From: Lachnospiraceae bacterium
GTDB taxonomy: Bacteria; Bacillota; Clostridia; Lachnospirales; Lachnospiraceae
Length of the DNA: 64,000 nucleotides
Direction of reading: 5' to 3'
NCBI GenBank assembly: GCA_009911185.1
Contig: QXWW01000001.1
Coordinates: 62,001-126,000, forward strand
A program made the position numbers and the translations under genes. This document shows, one piece after another, positions 1-8,551 of the stretch (its first letter is position 1; every line of letters begins with the position of its first letter). The notes under the pieces are model-generated. The model did no database searches, had not been told where the DNA came from, and saw nothing but the letters and a program-made list of their open reading frames with translations.

Positions 1-2
1 AA

Positions 3-1529
3 GAGGAGGAAGAAACAGTTCAGGTAAAACGTCCCCCGGTTGTCTGTGTTATGGGGCATGTTGATCATGGGAAAACTTCTCTTTTGGATGCCATCCGTGA
101 CACACATGTCATCGATAAGGAGGCTGGCGGTATTACGCAGCATATTGGCGCCTATATGGTAGAATGTAATGGTGAAAAAATCACGTTTCTCGACACACCG
201 GGACATGAAGCGTTTACAGCCATGCGTATGCGTGGAGCTAATGCTACGGATATTGCAATTCTGGTGGTGGCAGCGGACGACGGCGTGATGCCTCAGACAG
301 TGGAAGCAATCAGCCATGCAAAAGCGGCAGAGGTAGAAATCATTGTTGCGATCAATAAAATAGATAAGCCCAGCGCAAATATCGAGCGTGTCAAGCAGGA
401 ACTTGCAGAGTATGAACTGATTCCGGAAGACTGGGGCGGAAGCACCATTTTTGTACCGGTATCCGCTCATACCCATGAAGGAATCGACTCGCTGCTGGAA
501 ATGGTATTGCTGACGGCGGAGGTTAGCGAATTAAAAGCAAATCCCAGGCGTAATGCAAGAGGTCTGGTAATAGAGGCTCAGCTTGATAAGGGGCGCGGGT
601 CTGTGGCGACCATCCTGGTGCAGAAAGGAACCTTAAAGGTGGGGCAGCCGGTTGCCTGCGGAAGCTGCTATGGTAAAGTAAGGGCAATGATTGATGATAA
701 GGGCAGAAGAGTTAAGGAAGCAGGACCTTCTACTCCGGTGGAAATATTAGGATTGAATAATGTGCCCAATGCAGGGGAAATCTTTGTATGTACCGATTCG
801 GAAAAAGAGGCTAAAAGTTTTGCAGATACTTTTATTTCTGAGGGACGTGAAAAGATGCTGGAGGACACAAAATCCAGAATGTCTCTGGATGATTTGTTCT
901 CACAGATTCAGTCTGGTAATATCAAGGAGCTTCCAATTATCGTAAAGGCAGATGTACAGGGGTCTGTGGAGGCGGTAAAACAGAGCCTGGTTAAATTGTC
1001 AGACGAGGAAGTGGTGGTAAAAGTAATCCATGGCGGCGTGGGAGCAATTAATGAATCTGACGTCAGTCTGGCATCTGCCTCCAACGCTATAATTATTGGG
1101 TTCAATGTGCGTCCGGACGCCACTGCAAAAGCAACCGCTGAACGGGAAGGCGTAGATATGAGATTGTATAAGGTAATTTACAATGCTATTGAGGATGTGC
1201 AGTCAGCCATGAAAGGAATGTTGGATCCGGTATTTGAAGAGAAAGTTTTGGGCCACGCAGAGATTCGGCAGATTTTCAAAGCGTCCGGAGTAGGAAATAT
1301 TGCAGGTTCCTATGTATTGGACGGCGTATTCCAGAGAGGGTGCAAGGTGCGTATTTCCAGAGAAGGAGAGCAGATTTTCGAAGGAGATCTTGCTTCGCTG
1401 AAACGTTTTAAGGACGATGTGAAAGAAGTGAAAGCCGGATATGAATGTGGTCTGGTGTTTGAAGGGTTTAATGACATTCAGGAGCTTGACGTGGTAGAAG
1501 CCTATACGATGGTGGAAGTGCCGCGTTAA
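3..1529 (+). CDS. infB: Translation initiation factor IF-2, 3' part (cut by window edge)
   Basis: IF-2 is the GTPase that brings initiator tRNA to the 30S subunit. The reading frame is open from the first bases of the window, so the N-terminal region lies upstream; 508 codons are visible. Seen: the lead-in RPPVV, then the G1 loop GHVDHGKT, G3 DTPGHE and G4 NKID, followed by domain II and the C-terminal IF2 domains 3 and 4 up to about codon 500. An internal ATG at 51 lies inside the G1 motif and is not a start. rbfA, nrnA, truB and ribF follow on the same strand, the usual order of the nusA-infB operon in Firmicutes. The assignment is secure. Confidence 0.97.
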   Translation, partial: EEEETVQVKRPPVVCVMGHVDHGKTSLLDAIRDTHVIDKEAGGITQHIGAYMVECNGEKITFLDTPGHEAFTAMRMRGANATDIAILVVAADDGVMPQTVEAISHAKAAEVEIIVAINKIDKPSANIERVKQELAEYELIPEDWGGSTIFVPVSAHTHEGIDSLLEMVLLTAEVSELKANPRRNARGLVIEAQLDKGRGSVATILVQKGTLKVGQPVACGSCYGKVRAMIDDKGRRVKEAGPSTPVEILGLNNVPNAGEIFVCTDSEKEAKSFADTFISEGREKMLEDTKSRMSLDDLFSQIQSGNIKELPIIVKADVQGSVEAVKQSLVKLSDEEVVVKVIHGGVGAINESDVSLASASNAIIIGFNVRPDATAKATAEREGVDMRLYKVIYNAIEDVQSAMKGMLDPVFEEKVLGHAEIRQIFKASGVGNIAGSYVLDGVFQRGCKVRISREGEQIFEGDLASLKRFKDDVKEVKAGYECGLVFEGFNDIQELDVVEAYTMVEVPR

Positions 1530-1583
1530 AGAATGCTTTCCGGTACAAGATGTACAGGAGGCAAATAAGGAGTAAGACGGAAT

Positions 1584-1946
1584 ATGAGAAAAAACAGCAT
1601 TAAGAATACAAGAGTCAATGAAGAGGTGTTGCGCGAGCTGAGCAATATTATCCGCGGAGACATCAAGGATCCCAGAATTAACCCAATGACCTCGGTAGTT
1701 GCAGTAGAGGTGGCGCCGGATCTGAAAACCTGCAAGGCATATATCAGCGTCTTGGGAGAACAGGAATCGCAGCAGAATACCCTCGCCGGTTTAAAGAGTG
1801 CGGAAGGGTACATCCGCAGCAAACTGGCAAAAAATATTAATTTAAGGAATACGCCGGAGATTCGCTTTGTACTGGACCAGTCCATAGAATATGGCGTGAA
1901 TATGTCAAAACTTATTGACGATGTCAATAAACAGCAGAATCAATGA
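1584..1946 (+). CDS. rbfA: Ribosome-binding factor A
   Basis: RbfA is a small KH-fold protein that binds the immature 30S subunit and helps mature the 5' end of 16S rRNA. The 120-residue length is normal. Seen: the N-terminal pattern around RVNEEVLRELSNIIRG, the conserved DPRI turn near residues 31-34, and the C-terminal segment with PEIRFVLDQSIEYG. It starts 55 bases after infB in the same operon, with purine-rich sequence containing AAGGAG upstream. The infB-rbfA-nrnA order supports the call. Confidence 0.95.
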   Translation: MRKNSIKNTRVNEEVLRELSNIIRGDIKDPRINPMTSVVAVEVAPDLKTCKAYISVLGEQESQQNTLAGLKSAEGYIRSKLAKNINLRNTPEIRFVLDQSIEYGVNMSKLIDDVNKQQNQ

Positions 1947-1974
1947 TGCGTAAATAAAACAGGGAGCGTTCCAT

Positions 1975-2928
1975 ATGAAAGATTTGGCTTCTCAGTTGGC
2001 ACAGGTAAAAACAGTTGCCATTGCAGGTCATGTGCGGCCTGACGGCGACTGTGTGGGTTCCTGCCTGGCAACTTATAATTATATTACTACCTGGTTCCCG
2101 CAGATTCAGGCAGATATTTATCTGGAACCCATTCCGAATATTTTTAAATTTTTAAAAAATTCAGATAAGATATGTAATTCCTGTGAAAATGATAAAGAAT
2201 ATGATCTCTGTATTGTACAGGATTGCGGAGAAACAGGGCGTTTGGGAGCAGCCGTCAAATATTTTCAAACAGCGGGAAAGACGGTTTGTATTGATCATCA
2301 TGTGAGTAATAACAGCTTTGCAGATGAAAATTATATTTTTCCGGAAGCCAGTTCTACTTCAGAGCTGATTTTTGAACTTTTGGAGCAGGAAAGGATTACC
2401 AAAGAAATAGCAGAATGCATTTATGTGGGGATGGTGCATGATACCGGGGTATTCCAATATTCCTGTACTTCTGCCAGGACTATGAATGCGGCGGGCGTTC
2501 TCATGGAAAAAGGGATCAACTTTTCTAAAATCGTGGATGATACGTTCTACACCAAGACCTTTGGGCAAAATAAGATTTTAGGGCAGGCGCTTTTAAACAG
2601 CCGTCTGTTTCTGCAGGGCGCAGTTATCGCCGCAGCGGTCACTCAGGAGGAGATGGAGCGGTTTCAGGTACTGCCGAAGCATTTAGACGGCATTGTCAGC
2701 CAGCTTCGGGTGACAAAAGGGGTGGAAGCGGCCATATTTCTTTATGAAAATGAAGATCATACCTGGAAGGTAAGTATGCGTTCCAATGGAAAAGCGGATG
2801 TGGCTGAGATTGCAATGAAATATCACGGCGGCGGCCATGTGAGAGCCGCAGGGGTTACGATGCAAGGAGATCCCGAACGAATAATAGAAATTATCTGTAA
2901 GGAGATAGAAAGGCAGCTTCATGATTAG
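1975..2928 (+). CDS. nrnA: DHH-family oligoribonuclease / pAp phosphatase NrnA
   Basis: This 317-residue protein belongs to the DHH/DHHA1 phosphoesterase family. NrnA degrades short oligoribonucleotides and dephosphorylates 3'-phosphoadenosine 5'-phosphate in the cytoplasm. Seen: the metal-binding HVRPDGDCVGS motif near residue 20, DCGETGRLG, the family signature IDHHVSN near residue 105, and the DHHA1 glycine-rich motif GGGHVRAAG near residue 285. It sits between rbfA and truB, a conserved Firmicutes neighbourhood, and its end overlaps the truB start by 8 bases, suggesting translational coupling. Confidence 0.93.
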   Translation: MKDLASQLAQVKTVAIAGHVRPDGDCVGSCLATYNYITTWFPQIQADIYLEPIPNIFKFLKNSDKICNSCENDKEYDLCIVQDCGETGRLGAAVKYFQTAGKTVCIDHHVSNNSFADENYIFPEASSTSELIFELLEQERITKEIAECIYVGMVHDTGVFQYSCTSARTMNAAGVLMEKGINFSKIVDDTFYTKTFGQNKILGQALLNSRLFLQGAVIAAAVTQEEMERFQVLPKHLDGIVSQLRVTKGVEAAIFLYENEDHTWKVSMRSNGKADVAEIAMKYHGGGHVRAAGVTMQGDPERIIEIICKEIERQLHD

Positions 2929-3856
2929 CGGAATCATCAATGTGTACAAAGAAAAGGGTTATACCTCTCATGATGTCGTGGCGAAGCTGAGAGGGCTCCT
3001 GAGACAAAAAAAGATCGGGCATACCGGAACGCTGGATCCGGACGCAGAGGGGGTGCTCCCGGTGTGTCTGGGCAAAGCCACCAGGGCTTGTGATATGCTT
3101 ACGGAAAAAGACAAGGAATACGAAGCGGTCATGCTGTTTGGAAAAACGACAGATACCCAGGACATTACCGGAACGGTTATGAGCCAGCAAGCCGTGGACT
3201 GCAGCGAGGAAGAGATTCGGAATATTATTATGAGTTTTAAAGGCAGCTATGCCCAGATTCCGCCGATGTATTCCGCGCTCAAAGTAAATGGCAAAAAACT
3301 CTGTGATCTGGCAAGAGCGGGGGTTACGGTAGAGCGGAGTCCCCGGACTGTACAGATATATGATATTCGAATTTTAGAAACTGCATTGCCCAGAGTACGA
3401 ATAAGCGTGCATTGTTCCAAGGGAACATATATACGTACCCTTTGCCATGACATTGGAGAAATGGCAGGCTGCGGCGGCTGTATGGAAACTCTGGTGCGCA
3501 CGCGTGTTTCGGGATTCAGGCTTTGTGAGTCACACAGGATTTCGGAAATAGAAGAGCAGATTTGTGCGCTTCGTCAGCAACAGCCCGGGCGGGAACTTAC
3601 GAAGTCAGATTTAAAAAACCTGATAATAGATACAGACAGTGTTTTTTTGGAATACCCGTATGTTTGTGTGAGAGAAGAATTTTCTAAACTTTTGTATAAT
3701 GGAAACCCTCTCTCGCGTGAGTGGATAAAGAATTGGGATAATTCATACAAAACACAGACGCTGCGTGTGTATGACAGCAGGCAGACCTTTGTGGGGATGT
3801 ATCAATGGAAAGAATCCAGCAGAGACATTCGCCCACTAAAGATTTTTATGGAATAG
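2921..3856 (+). CDS. truB: tRNA pseudouridine(55) synthase TruB
   Basis: TruB makes pseudouridine 55 in the T-loop of tRNAs. The catalytic aspartate lies in the motif GHTGTLDPDAEGVLP near residue 40, and the second family motif KGTYIRTLCHDIGE is near residue 170. The 311-residue length includes a C-terminal extension consistent with a PUA-like end. The start overlaps the last 8 bases of nrnA, and ribF follows after 10 bases, so all are probably one transcript. Confidence 0.95.
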   Translation: MISGIINVYKEKGYTSHDVVAKLRGLLRQKKIGHTGTLDPDAEGVLPVCLGKATRACDMLTEKDKEYEAVMLFGKTTDTQDITGTVMSQQAVDCSEEEIRNIIMSFKGSYAQIPPMYSALKVNGKKLCDLARAGVTVERSPRTVQIYDIRILETALPRVRISVHCSKGTYIRTLCHDIGEMAGCGGCMETLVRTRVSGFRLCESHRISEIEEQICALRQQQPGRELTKSDLKNLIIDTDSVFLEYPYVCVREEFSKLLYNGNPLSREWIKNWDNSYKTQTLRVYDSRQTFVGMYQWKESSRDIRPLKIFME

Positions 3857-3866
3857 GACAGAAGAT

Positions 3867-4814
3867 ATGGAATACATAAGGCAGAGTATGACATTTAATA
3901 TCGAGGAACCGACTGTGCTCTCTTTAGGGAAATTCGACGGACTGCACCGAGGGCATGAATTGCTGTTAGAGTGTATGGCAAAAAAGAAACGGGCGCATAA
4001 AGAACTGAAGGCAGTAGTTTTTACCTTTGATATCCCTCCGCAGGAGCAGGTAGAAAACGTCCGGCTCCAGGTACTTACAACCAAAACAGAGAAAAAACAG
4101 CTCTTTGAGAAGATGGGCGTTGATTATGTGATCGAGTGCCCCTTCACCCGGGAAATCATGTGTATGGAACCAGAAGAATTTATCCGCAGGATTGTCGCCG
4201 GCCTCCATGTAAAATATATGGTCGTGGGGACAGATTTCCGCTTTGGGTATCGGCGCAGAGGAGATTACCAGATGCTCTTGGAGTACGCGCCTCAGTATGG
4301 CTATGAGGTTGAAGTTCTGGATAAAATACAGGAAAATGGAAGAGATATCAGCAGTACCTTTGTACGGGAGGAAATAGCGTCAGGAAACGTTGAGAAAGCA
4401 AACGAATTACTGGGATATGAATTTTTTGTGGAGGGAAATGTTCTTCACGGTAAGAAAATGGGAAAAGCCGTGCTGGGGATTCCTACAATTAATCTGCAGC
4501 CGGCCCAGGACAAGCTTTTGCCTCCAAACGGTGTATATCTTACGGAGACGGAGTGGAGTGGCCGGCGTTATCCGGGCATTACCAATGTAGGATGCAAGCC
4601 CACCATAGAGGGAACAAATCCGGTGGGTGTGGAAACACATTTATTTGACTTTGCGGAAGATTTGTACGGGGAAGCAGTTCGTGTCTGCTTCTTGAAGCAT
4701 GTGCGCAAGGAGCAGAAGTTTGATTCTCTTGAGGCATTAAAAGCGCAGATGATAGAGGATATTCAATATGGAAGGGTGTATTTTAACACAGGAAAAGGAG
4801 TTCAGAAGAACTAA
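3867..4814 (+). CDS. ribF: Bifunctional riboflavin kinase / FAD synthetase
   Basis: RibF converts riboflavin to FMN and FMN to FAD. The N-terminal FAD synthetase half carries the nucleotidyltransferase signature GKFDGLHRGHE near residue 25 and the segment VVGTDFRFGYRRRGD near residue 115. The C-terminal riboflavin-kinase domain has GKKMGKAVLGIPTINL near residue 195 and the pattern GVYLTE. The 315-residue length is typical. It is the last gene of the infB-side cluster; the next gene starts 12 bases later and may be cotranscribed. Confidence 0.95.
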   Translation: MEYIRQSMTFNIEEPTVLSLGKFDGLHRGHELLLECMAKKKRAHKELKAVVFTFDIPPQEQVENVRLQVLTTKTEKKQLFEKMGVDYVIECPFTREIMCMEPEEFIRRIVAGLHVKYMVVGTDFRFGYRRRGDYQMLLEYAPQYGYEVEVLDKIQENGRDISSTFVREEIASGNVEKANELLGYEFFVEGNVLHGKKMGKAVLGIPTINLQPAQDKLLPPNGVYLTETEWSGRRYPGITNVGCKPTIEGTNPVGVETHLFDFAEDLYGEAVRVCFLKHVRKEQKFDSLEALKAQMIEDIQYGRVYFNTGKGVQKN

Positions 4815-4826
4815 AGGGTGAATTAA

Positions 4827-6464
4827 ATGGAATTAATATTAAGTTTGCTGGGCGGTCTGGGACTGTTTTTGTTCGGCATGAATTTTATGAGCCAGGGGTT
4901 ACAGAAAGCGGCGGGAGCAAGGCTTCGTTCCATTTTGGAAGCTATGACGAAAAATAAGATTGTGGCGGTGCTGTTTGGAGCATTATTTACGGCAATCATA
5001 CAGTCGTCAGGGGCAACGACCGTTATGGTGGTCAGTTTTGTAAACGCCGGAATAATGACGCTGGCGCAGTCTGTGGGAATTATTTTCGGAGCAAATATCG
5101 GAACAACCATCACTTCTCAGCTTGTTGCGTTTAACCTGACTGGGGTTGCGCCTTTTATTCTGTTTGTGGGGGCTGTTCTCATCATGTTCGGTAAGAAACC
5201 TATGGTGAAGAAAATAGGAGAAGTGATTCTGGGGTTTGGCGCCTTGTTTATGGGAATCAGTATGATGAAGGACGCCATGACGGATTTAAGAGATTATCAG
5301 ATAGTGTTACATGTATTGAGCAGCATGGATAATCCTCTGCTGGGGATATTATTGGGGACAGTCATTACCGTGATTGTACAGAGTTCCTCTGTAACCGTCA
5401 GCATTTTACTGCTGATGGCAAGTCAGGGACTGATAGACCTGCCTGTCTGCTTTTATGTAATTCTGGGCTGCAATATTGGTTCCTGTACCCCGGCAGTTCT
5501 GGCCAGTCTTAACGCCAAGAAAGAGGCCAAGCGCGCTGCCGCCATTCATGTTATGTTCAACGTTTTAGGTATGGTGATTATTGGAATCCTGCTTGCGTTT
5601 GGAATGGATTATTTTGAAAGCTTTATTTTACATATTTCCGGCTCTGACGTGGGACGCTGCGTTGCCAATGCAGATTCGTTTTATAAGATTTTTCAGACGT
5701 TGATTTTCCTGCCTGTGTCCGCACAGTTTATCGCCATGACCCGCCGTATCATTCCAGGGGAAGACCAGATGCAAAGCGAGTACCAGTTTATGTATATTGG
5801 AAAACAGACGATATTCGCGCCTTCCACGGCAGTAGTAGAAACTACTCAGGAAATCGAGCGTATGGGAACTTTGGCCAGGGAAAATCTGCAGCTTGCCATG
5901 GAGGCGTTCTTTGACCGGAATGAGCATAAAATTGCAAAGGTCTACGAAACGGAAAAGCAGATAGATTTCTTAAGCAAGGAAATTACAGATTATCTGGTAA
6001 AAATTAACCAGCTTCAATTGCCAGTGGTAGACGCCAAACGTATTGGCGGTTTGTTCCATGTAGTCAGTGATATTGAACGTATCGGAGATCATGCGGAAAA
6101 TATAGCCGATGCAGCCGTAAAAGGGGCGGAGGAAAATCTGGAGTTTACGAAAAAAGGGCAGAAGGAAATTAAGGAAATGCATGAGAAAACTATGGAAATT
6201 CTGGAAAAATCTATGGAAATGTTTACCACTCTGGATCAGAAAAACCTTCCGGATATACTGGAACTGGAAAATGATATTGATAATATGGAACGGCAGCTTC
6301 AGCAGAATCATGTAAAACGTATGGCAAAGGGGAAATGTTCTCCAATGACAGGCATTTTGTTTACAGACCTGGTAACAGGCTTAGAGCGTGTGGCAGACCA
6401 TGCCACCAATATTGCGTTTTCCATTTTGGAGAATGATCCCAAGGAAGGTAAGCAGGTAGTGTAA
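4827..6464 (+). CDS. Na/Pi cotransporter family protein with C-terminal PhoU domain
   Basis: This 545-residue membrane protein has the two inverted Na_Pi_cotrans repeats in its first 310 residues. Each carries the family QSS signature: IIQSSGATT near residue 57 and IVQSSSVT near residue 185. About eight hydrophobic segments are visible. From about residue 340 to the end the protein is soluble and helical with two PhoU-like patterns, including DIERIGDHAENIA and GLERVADHATNIA. Family members take up phosphate with sodium; the PhoU tail probably senses or gates. It sits 12 bases after ribF, although its function is unrelated to the operon before it. Substrate is inferred from the family only. 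Confidence 0.9.
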   Translation: MELILSLLGGLGLFLFGMNFMSQGLQKAAGARLRSILEAMTKNKIVAVLFGALFTAIIQSSGATTVMVVSFVNAGIMTLAQSVGIIFGANIGTTITSQLVAFNLTGVAPFILFVGAVLIMFGKKPMVKKIGEVILGFGALFMGISMMKDAMTDLRDYQIVLHVLSSMDNPLLGILLGTVITVIVQSSSVTVSILLLMASQGLIDLPVCFYVILGCNIGSCTPAVLASLNAKKEAKRAAAIHVMFNVLGMVIIGILLAFGMDYFESFILHISGSDVGRCVANADSFYKIFQTLIFLPVSAQFIAMTRRIIPGEDQMQSEYQFMYIGKQTIFAPSTAVVETTQEIERMGTLARENLQLAMEAFFDRNEHKIAKVYETEKQIDFLSKEITDYLVKINQLQLPVVDAKRIGGLFHVVSDIERIGDHAENIADAAVKGAEENLEFTKKGQKEIKEMHEKTMEILEKSMEMFTTLDQKNLPDILELENDIDNMERQLQQNHVKRMAKGKCSPMTGILFTDLVTGLERVADHATNIAFSILENDPKEGKQVV

Positions 6465-6562
6465 AGCAGCCCAGGAATCAAAAGGGGTTGGGTATATGAA
6501 GACAAATTTTGTTGGTCAATCACAGAACTGTTACAACATATTACACAAATATTACAAAATTC

Positions 6563-6591
6563 TTGACAACATATACAGGCCTTGTTATAAT
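6563..6591 (+). promoter_or_regulatory. Consensus sigma-A promoter of the SH3-NlpC/P60 gene
   Basis: TTGACA at 6563-6568 and TATAAT at 6586-6591 are separated by exactly 17 bases. Both boxes match the vegetative consensus perfectly, so strong constitutive transcription of the wall hydrolase downstream is likely. Confidence 0.85.
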
Positions 6592-6634
6592 AACGTAAGA
6601 AAAATAGTAACAGTCTTTTCCTGGAGGTAAACAG

Positions 6635-7666
6635 ATGAGGAATCACATAAGAAATCAATGGAAAAAAGTAATTGCAGGATGTTTGGCGGGAGTAACGGTA
6701 TTCAGTATGTCCCAGCTTTCGTTACAGGCGGCAAACCAGGCAAGCGCAGGCGTTTCAGCCATGCTCAATGAGTGTCTTGTAAACAGTGCGGACGGCGTGC
6801 AGTCGGCATCTTCAGAACCGGAGACAATATGTGGTTACACCAATCTTGGGATTGCAAATGTAGAGAATCATTTAAATATAAGGGAAGGCGCGGGTGAGGA
6901 AAGCGAGCTTGCGGGGAAGCTTCCCAGAGATGCAGGCTGTGAGATTCTGTCACAGGATGGCGAATGGTTCCAGATTAAGTCTGGCGATGTGACAGGGTTT
7001 GTTAAGGGAGAATATTTGTTGACGAATGAAGCGGCGGCGCAGAGAGCCAGCGAAGTGAAATCTATCGTTGCCACCTCGAATACCCAGACATTGAATGCAA
7101 GGGTGGAACCCAATACAGACAGTACGATATGGGTTACCATTGCAGAGGGTGAAGAAATGCAGATGATTGAAGACATGGGTGACTGGGTAAAGGTTGATAT
7201 AGATGGTGATGAATGTTATGTTGCCAGGGAATATGTAGAATTATCAGAGCAGCTTCCCAAAGCCATGACTATGACGGAGATTCGTTATGGCGAAGGTATA
7301 TCTGACGTCCGTGTGGATATGGTGCAGTACGCATGTCAGTTTGTGGGAAACCGCTATGTCTGGGGCGGGACAAGCCTTACAGGTGGTGTGGATTGTTCTG
7401 GTTTTACCATGCGTATTTATGAAAAGTACGGTATTTATCTGCCCCATTCCTCCAGTGCGCAGTCTGGTTATGGTACGAAAATCGACCCTTCCGATGCAAA
7501 ACCGGGCGATCTTTTCTTCTACGGAAACGGCGGAGGAATCAATCATGTGGCAATGTATATCGGCAATGGGCAGATTGTACATGCCAGCTCTTCTAAGACA
7601 GGAATCAAGATTTCCAATGCTTTTTACCGTACGCCTATCTGTGTAACGAGATTGATTAGCGAGTAG
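6635..7666 (+). CDS. Secreted SH3b-NlpC/P60 peptidoglycan endopeptidase
   Basis: This 343-residue exported cysteine peptidase is likely to cut peptide stems of peptidoglycan. An N-terminal signal peptide (residues 1-32, ending near LQAA) is followed by two SH3b wall-binding domains at roughly 70-130 and 140-200, then an NlpC/P60 domain from about 228 to the end. The catalytic cysteine lies in VDCSGFT, and the histidine in INHVAMYIGNGQIVHASS. An excellent promoter lies upstream, GGAGG precedes the ATG, and a strong terminator follows, so it is a single-gene unit. Exact bond specificity cannot be read from the sequence. Confidence 0.92.
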   Translation: MRNHIRNQWKKVIAGCLAGVTVFSMSQLSLQAANQASAGVSAMLNECLVNSADGVQSASSEPETICGYTNLGIANVENHLNIREGAGEESELAGKLPRDAGCEILSQDGEWFQIKSGDVTGFVKGEYLLTNEAAAQRASEVKSIVATSNTQTLNARVEPNTDSTIWVTIAEGEEMQMIEDMGDWVKVDIDGDECYVAREYVELSEQLPKAMTMTEIRYGEGISDVRVDMVQYACQFVGNRYVWGGTSLTGGVDCSGFTMRIYEKYGIYLPHSSSAQSGYGTKIDPSDAKPGDLFFYGNGGGINHVAMYIGNGQIVHASSSKTGIKISNAFYRTPICVTRLISE

Positions 7667-7679
7667 AACTTTACTTAAA

Positions 7680-7737
7680 TGATAAAAGAACTGCCTGGTT
7701 TGGGGAATGGATCCCCGCTGGGGCAGTTCTTTTATCA
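7680..7737 (+). terminator. Rho-independent terminator after the NlpC/P60 gene
   Basis: A 16-base perfect inverted repeat, TGATAAAAGAACTGCC at 7680-7695 and its complement at 7722-7737, with a GC core and a T-rich 3' arm. It may work in both directions. Confidence 0.85.
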
Positions 7738-7794
7738 TTGTTGGATAAGGCAACAATGGGATATTGGAAAAGGGAATAATCGGAAAATAATTTC

Positions 7795-7823
7795 TTTACA
7801 AGTAAAAAGTTGTATGGTACAAT
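7795..7823 (+). promoter_or_regulatory. Promoter of rpsO
   Basis: TTTACA at 7795-7800 and TACAAT at 7818-7823, spaced by 17 bases, each one mismatch from the sigma-A consensus. Transcription would start near 7830, leaving a leader of about 145 bases before rpsO. Confidence 0.75.
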
Positions 7824-7975
7824 ATTATCCGGTGAGTGTCTTCTGATAGTCGCCAGAATTTTTGAGAGAGCCCATATTCAGTAACCGGATACTCCGACCA
7901 TTACTTGATATCTCTAAGCTTTTCGGAATAAGGAAAAGGGAACGGGCGATACTAATATTTAAGGAGGTTATCATC

Positions 7976-8242
7976 ATGATAGCAAAGGAAAAGAAACAGG
8001 CAATTATCAATGAGTATGCAAGAACACCTGGCGATACAGGTTCACCGGAGGTTCAAATTGCAATATTGACGGCGAGAATCCAGGAATTAACAGATCATTT
8101 GAAAGAAAATCCCAAGGATCATCATTCCAGACGCGGGCTTTTAAAAATGGTTGGTCAGAGACGTGGTCTGCTGGCTTATTTAAAGAAGGTGGATATTGAA
8201 AGATATCGTTCATTAATTGAGCGTTTAGGGCTGAGAAAATAA
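7976..8242 (+). CDS. rpsO: 30S ribosomal protein S15
   Basis: S15 binds the three-way junction of 16S rRNA early in 30S assembly. The 88-residue protein carries the signatures [17 protein letters not shown] and the C-terminal LIERLGLRK. The start at 7976 is chosen because TAAGGAGG lies at the right distance and the product has the normal length; a longer frame back to 7862 is only the leader. In several bacteria S15 represses its own translation by binding the leader; the roughly 145-base leader here would allow that, but no S15-binding fold was proven. A terminator follows, so it is monocistronic. Confidence 0.96.
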   Translation: MIAKEKKQAIINEYARTPGDTGSPEVQIAILTARIQELTDHLKENPKDHHSRRGLLKMVGQRRGLLAYLKKVDIERYRSLIERLGLRK

Positions 8243-8258
8243 TTTCTGCAAGCCCGGT

Positions 8259-8290
8259 AATAGAGCGGTTTTCCGCTCTATTTTCTTATT
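8259..8290 (+). terminator. Rho-independent terminator after rpsO
   Basis: AATAGAGCGG (8259-8268) pairs with CCGCTCTATT (8273-8282) around a TTTT loop, followed by a T-rich run. Confidence 0.88.
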
Positions 8291-8352
8291 CTATAGGAAA
8301 GCTCTGGTCACGCGAAAGCGTGAAAGTGCCTTTCCTTTAGAATAAAAACAAT

Positions 8353-8482
8353 ATGCACACGCGCACGAGAGGAATTATGCGCAAAAGCACCGTGCGCGGC
8401 GTATCAAAGTGTGCATCCCTTCATGAGTGAGGGGGAAGGGGAGTTGAAATGGGCTTGCCCACTTTGTTCTCTTATAGAAAAT
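8353..8482 (+). repeat. Dispersed intergenic repeat, copy A (upstream of pnp)
   Basis: This stretch resembles 26329-26450 upstream of cmk. Shared blocks include the start (TGCACACGCGCACGAGA here, TGCGCACTCGCACAAGA there), the exact string TCAAAGTGTGCA, and a tail of the type GCTTGCCCACTTTGTTCT. The outer ends can pair: TGCACAC at 8354-8360 with GTGTGCA at 8409-8415. Both copies lie between a gene end and the leader of the next gene. The 309-base gap 8243-8551 otherwise holds the rpsO terminator and a small hairpin near 8312-8324. Confidence 0.6.
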
Positions 8483-8551
8483 ACCGGGAATTTCCTGTAT
8501 AACAAAATTGTGTTGAGGCGGATACGTCCGCCATGTTTAAGGAGAAAGCTT

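Noticed and set aside
1-1529. infB as a truncated gene
   Set aside because: The frame is open from the window edge and carries the normal sequence before the G1 motif, so it is cut only by the window.
8411-8551. A 47-residue N-terminal extension of PNPase in the same open frame
   Set aside because: It runs through the intergenic repeat, has no ribosome-binding site, and PNPases normally begin at the 8552 start with AAGGAG before it.
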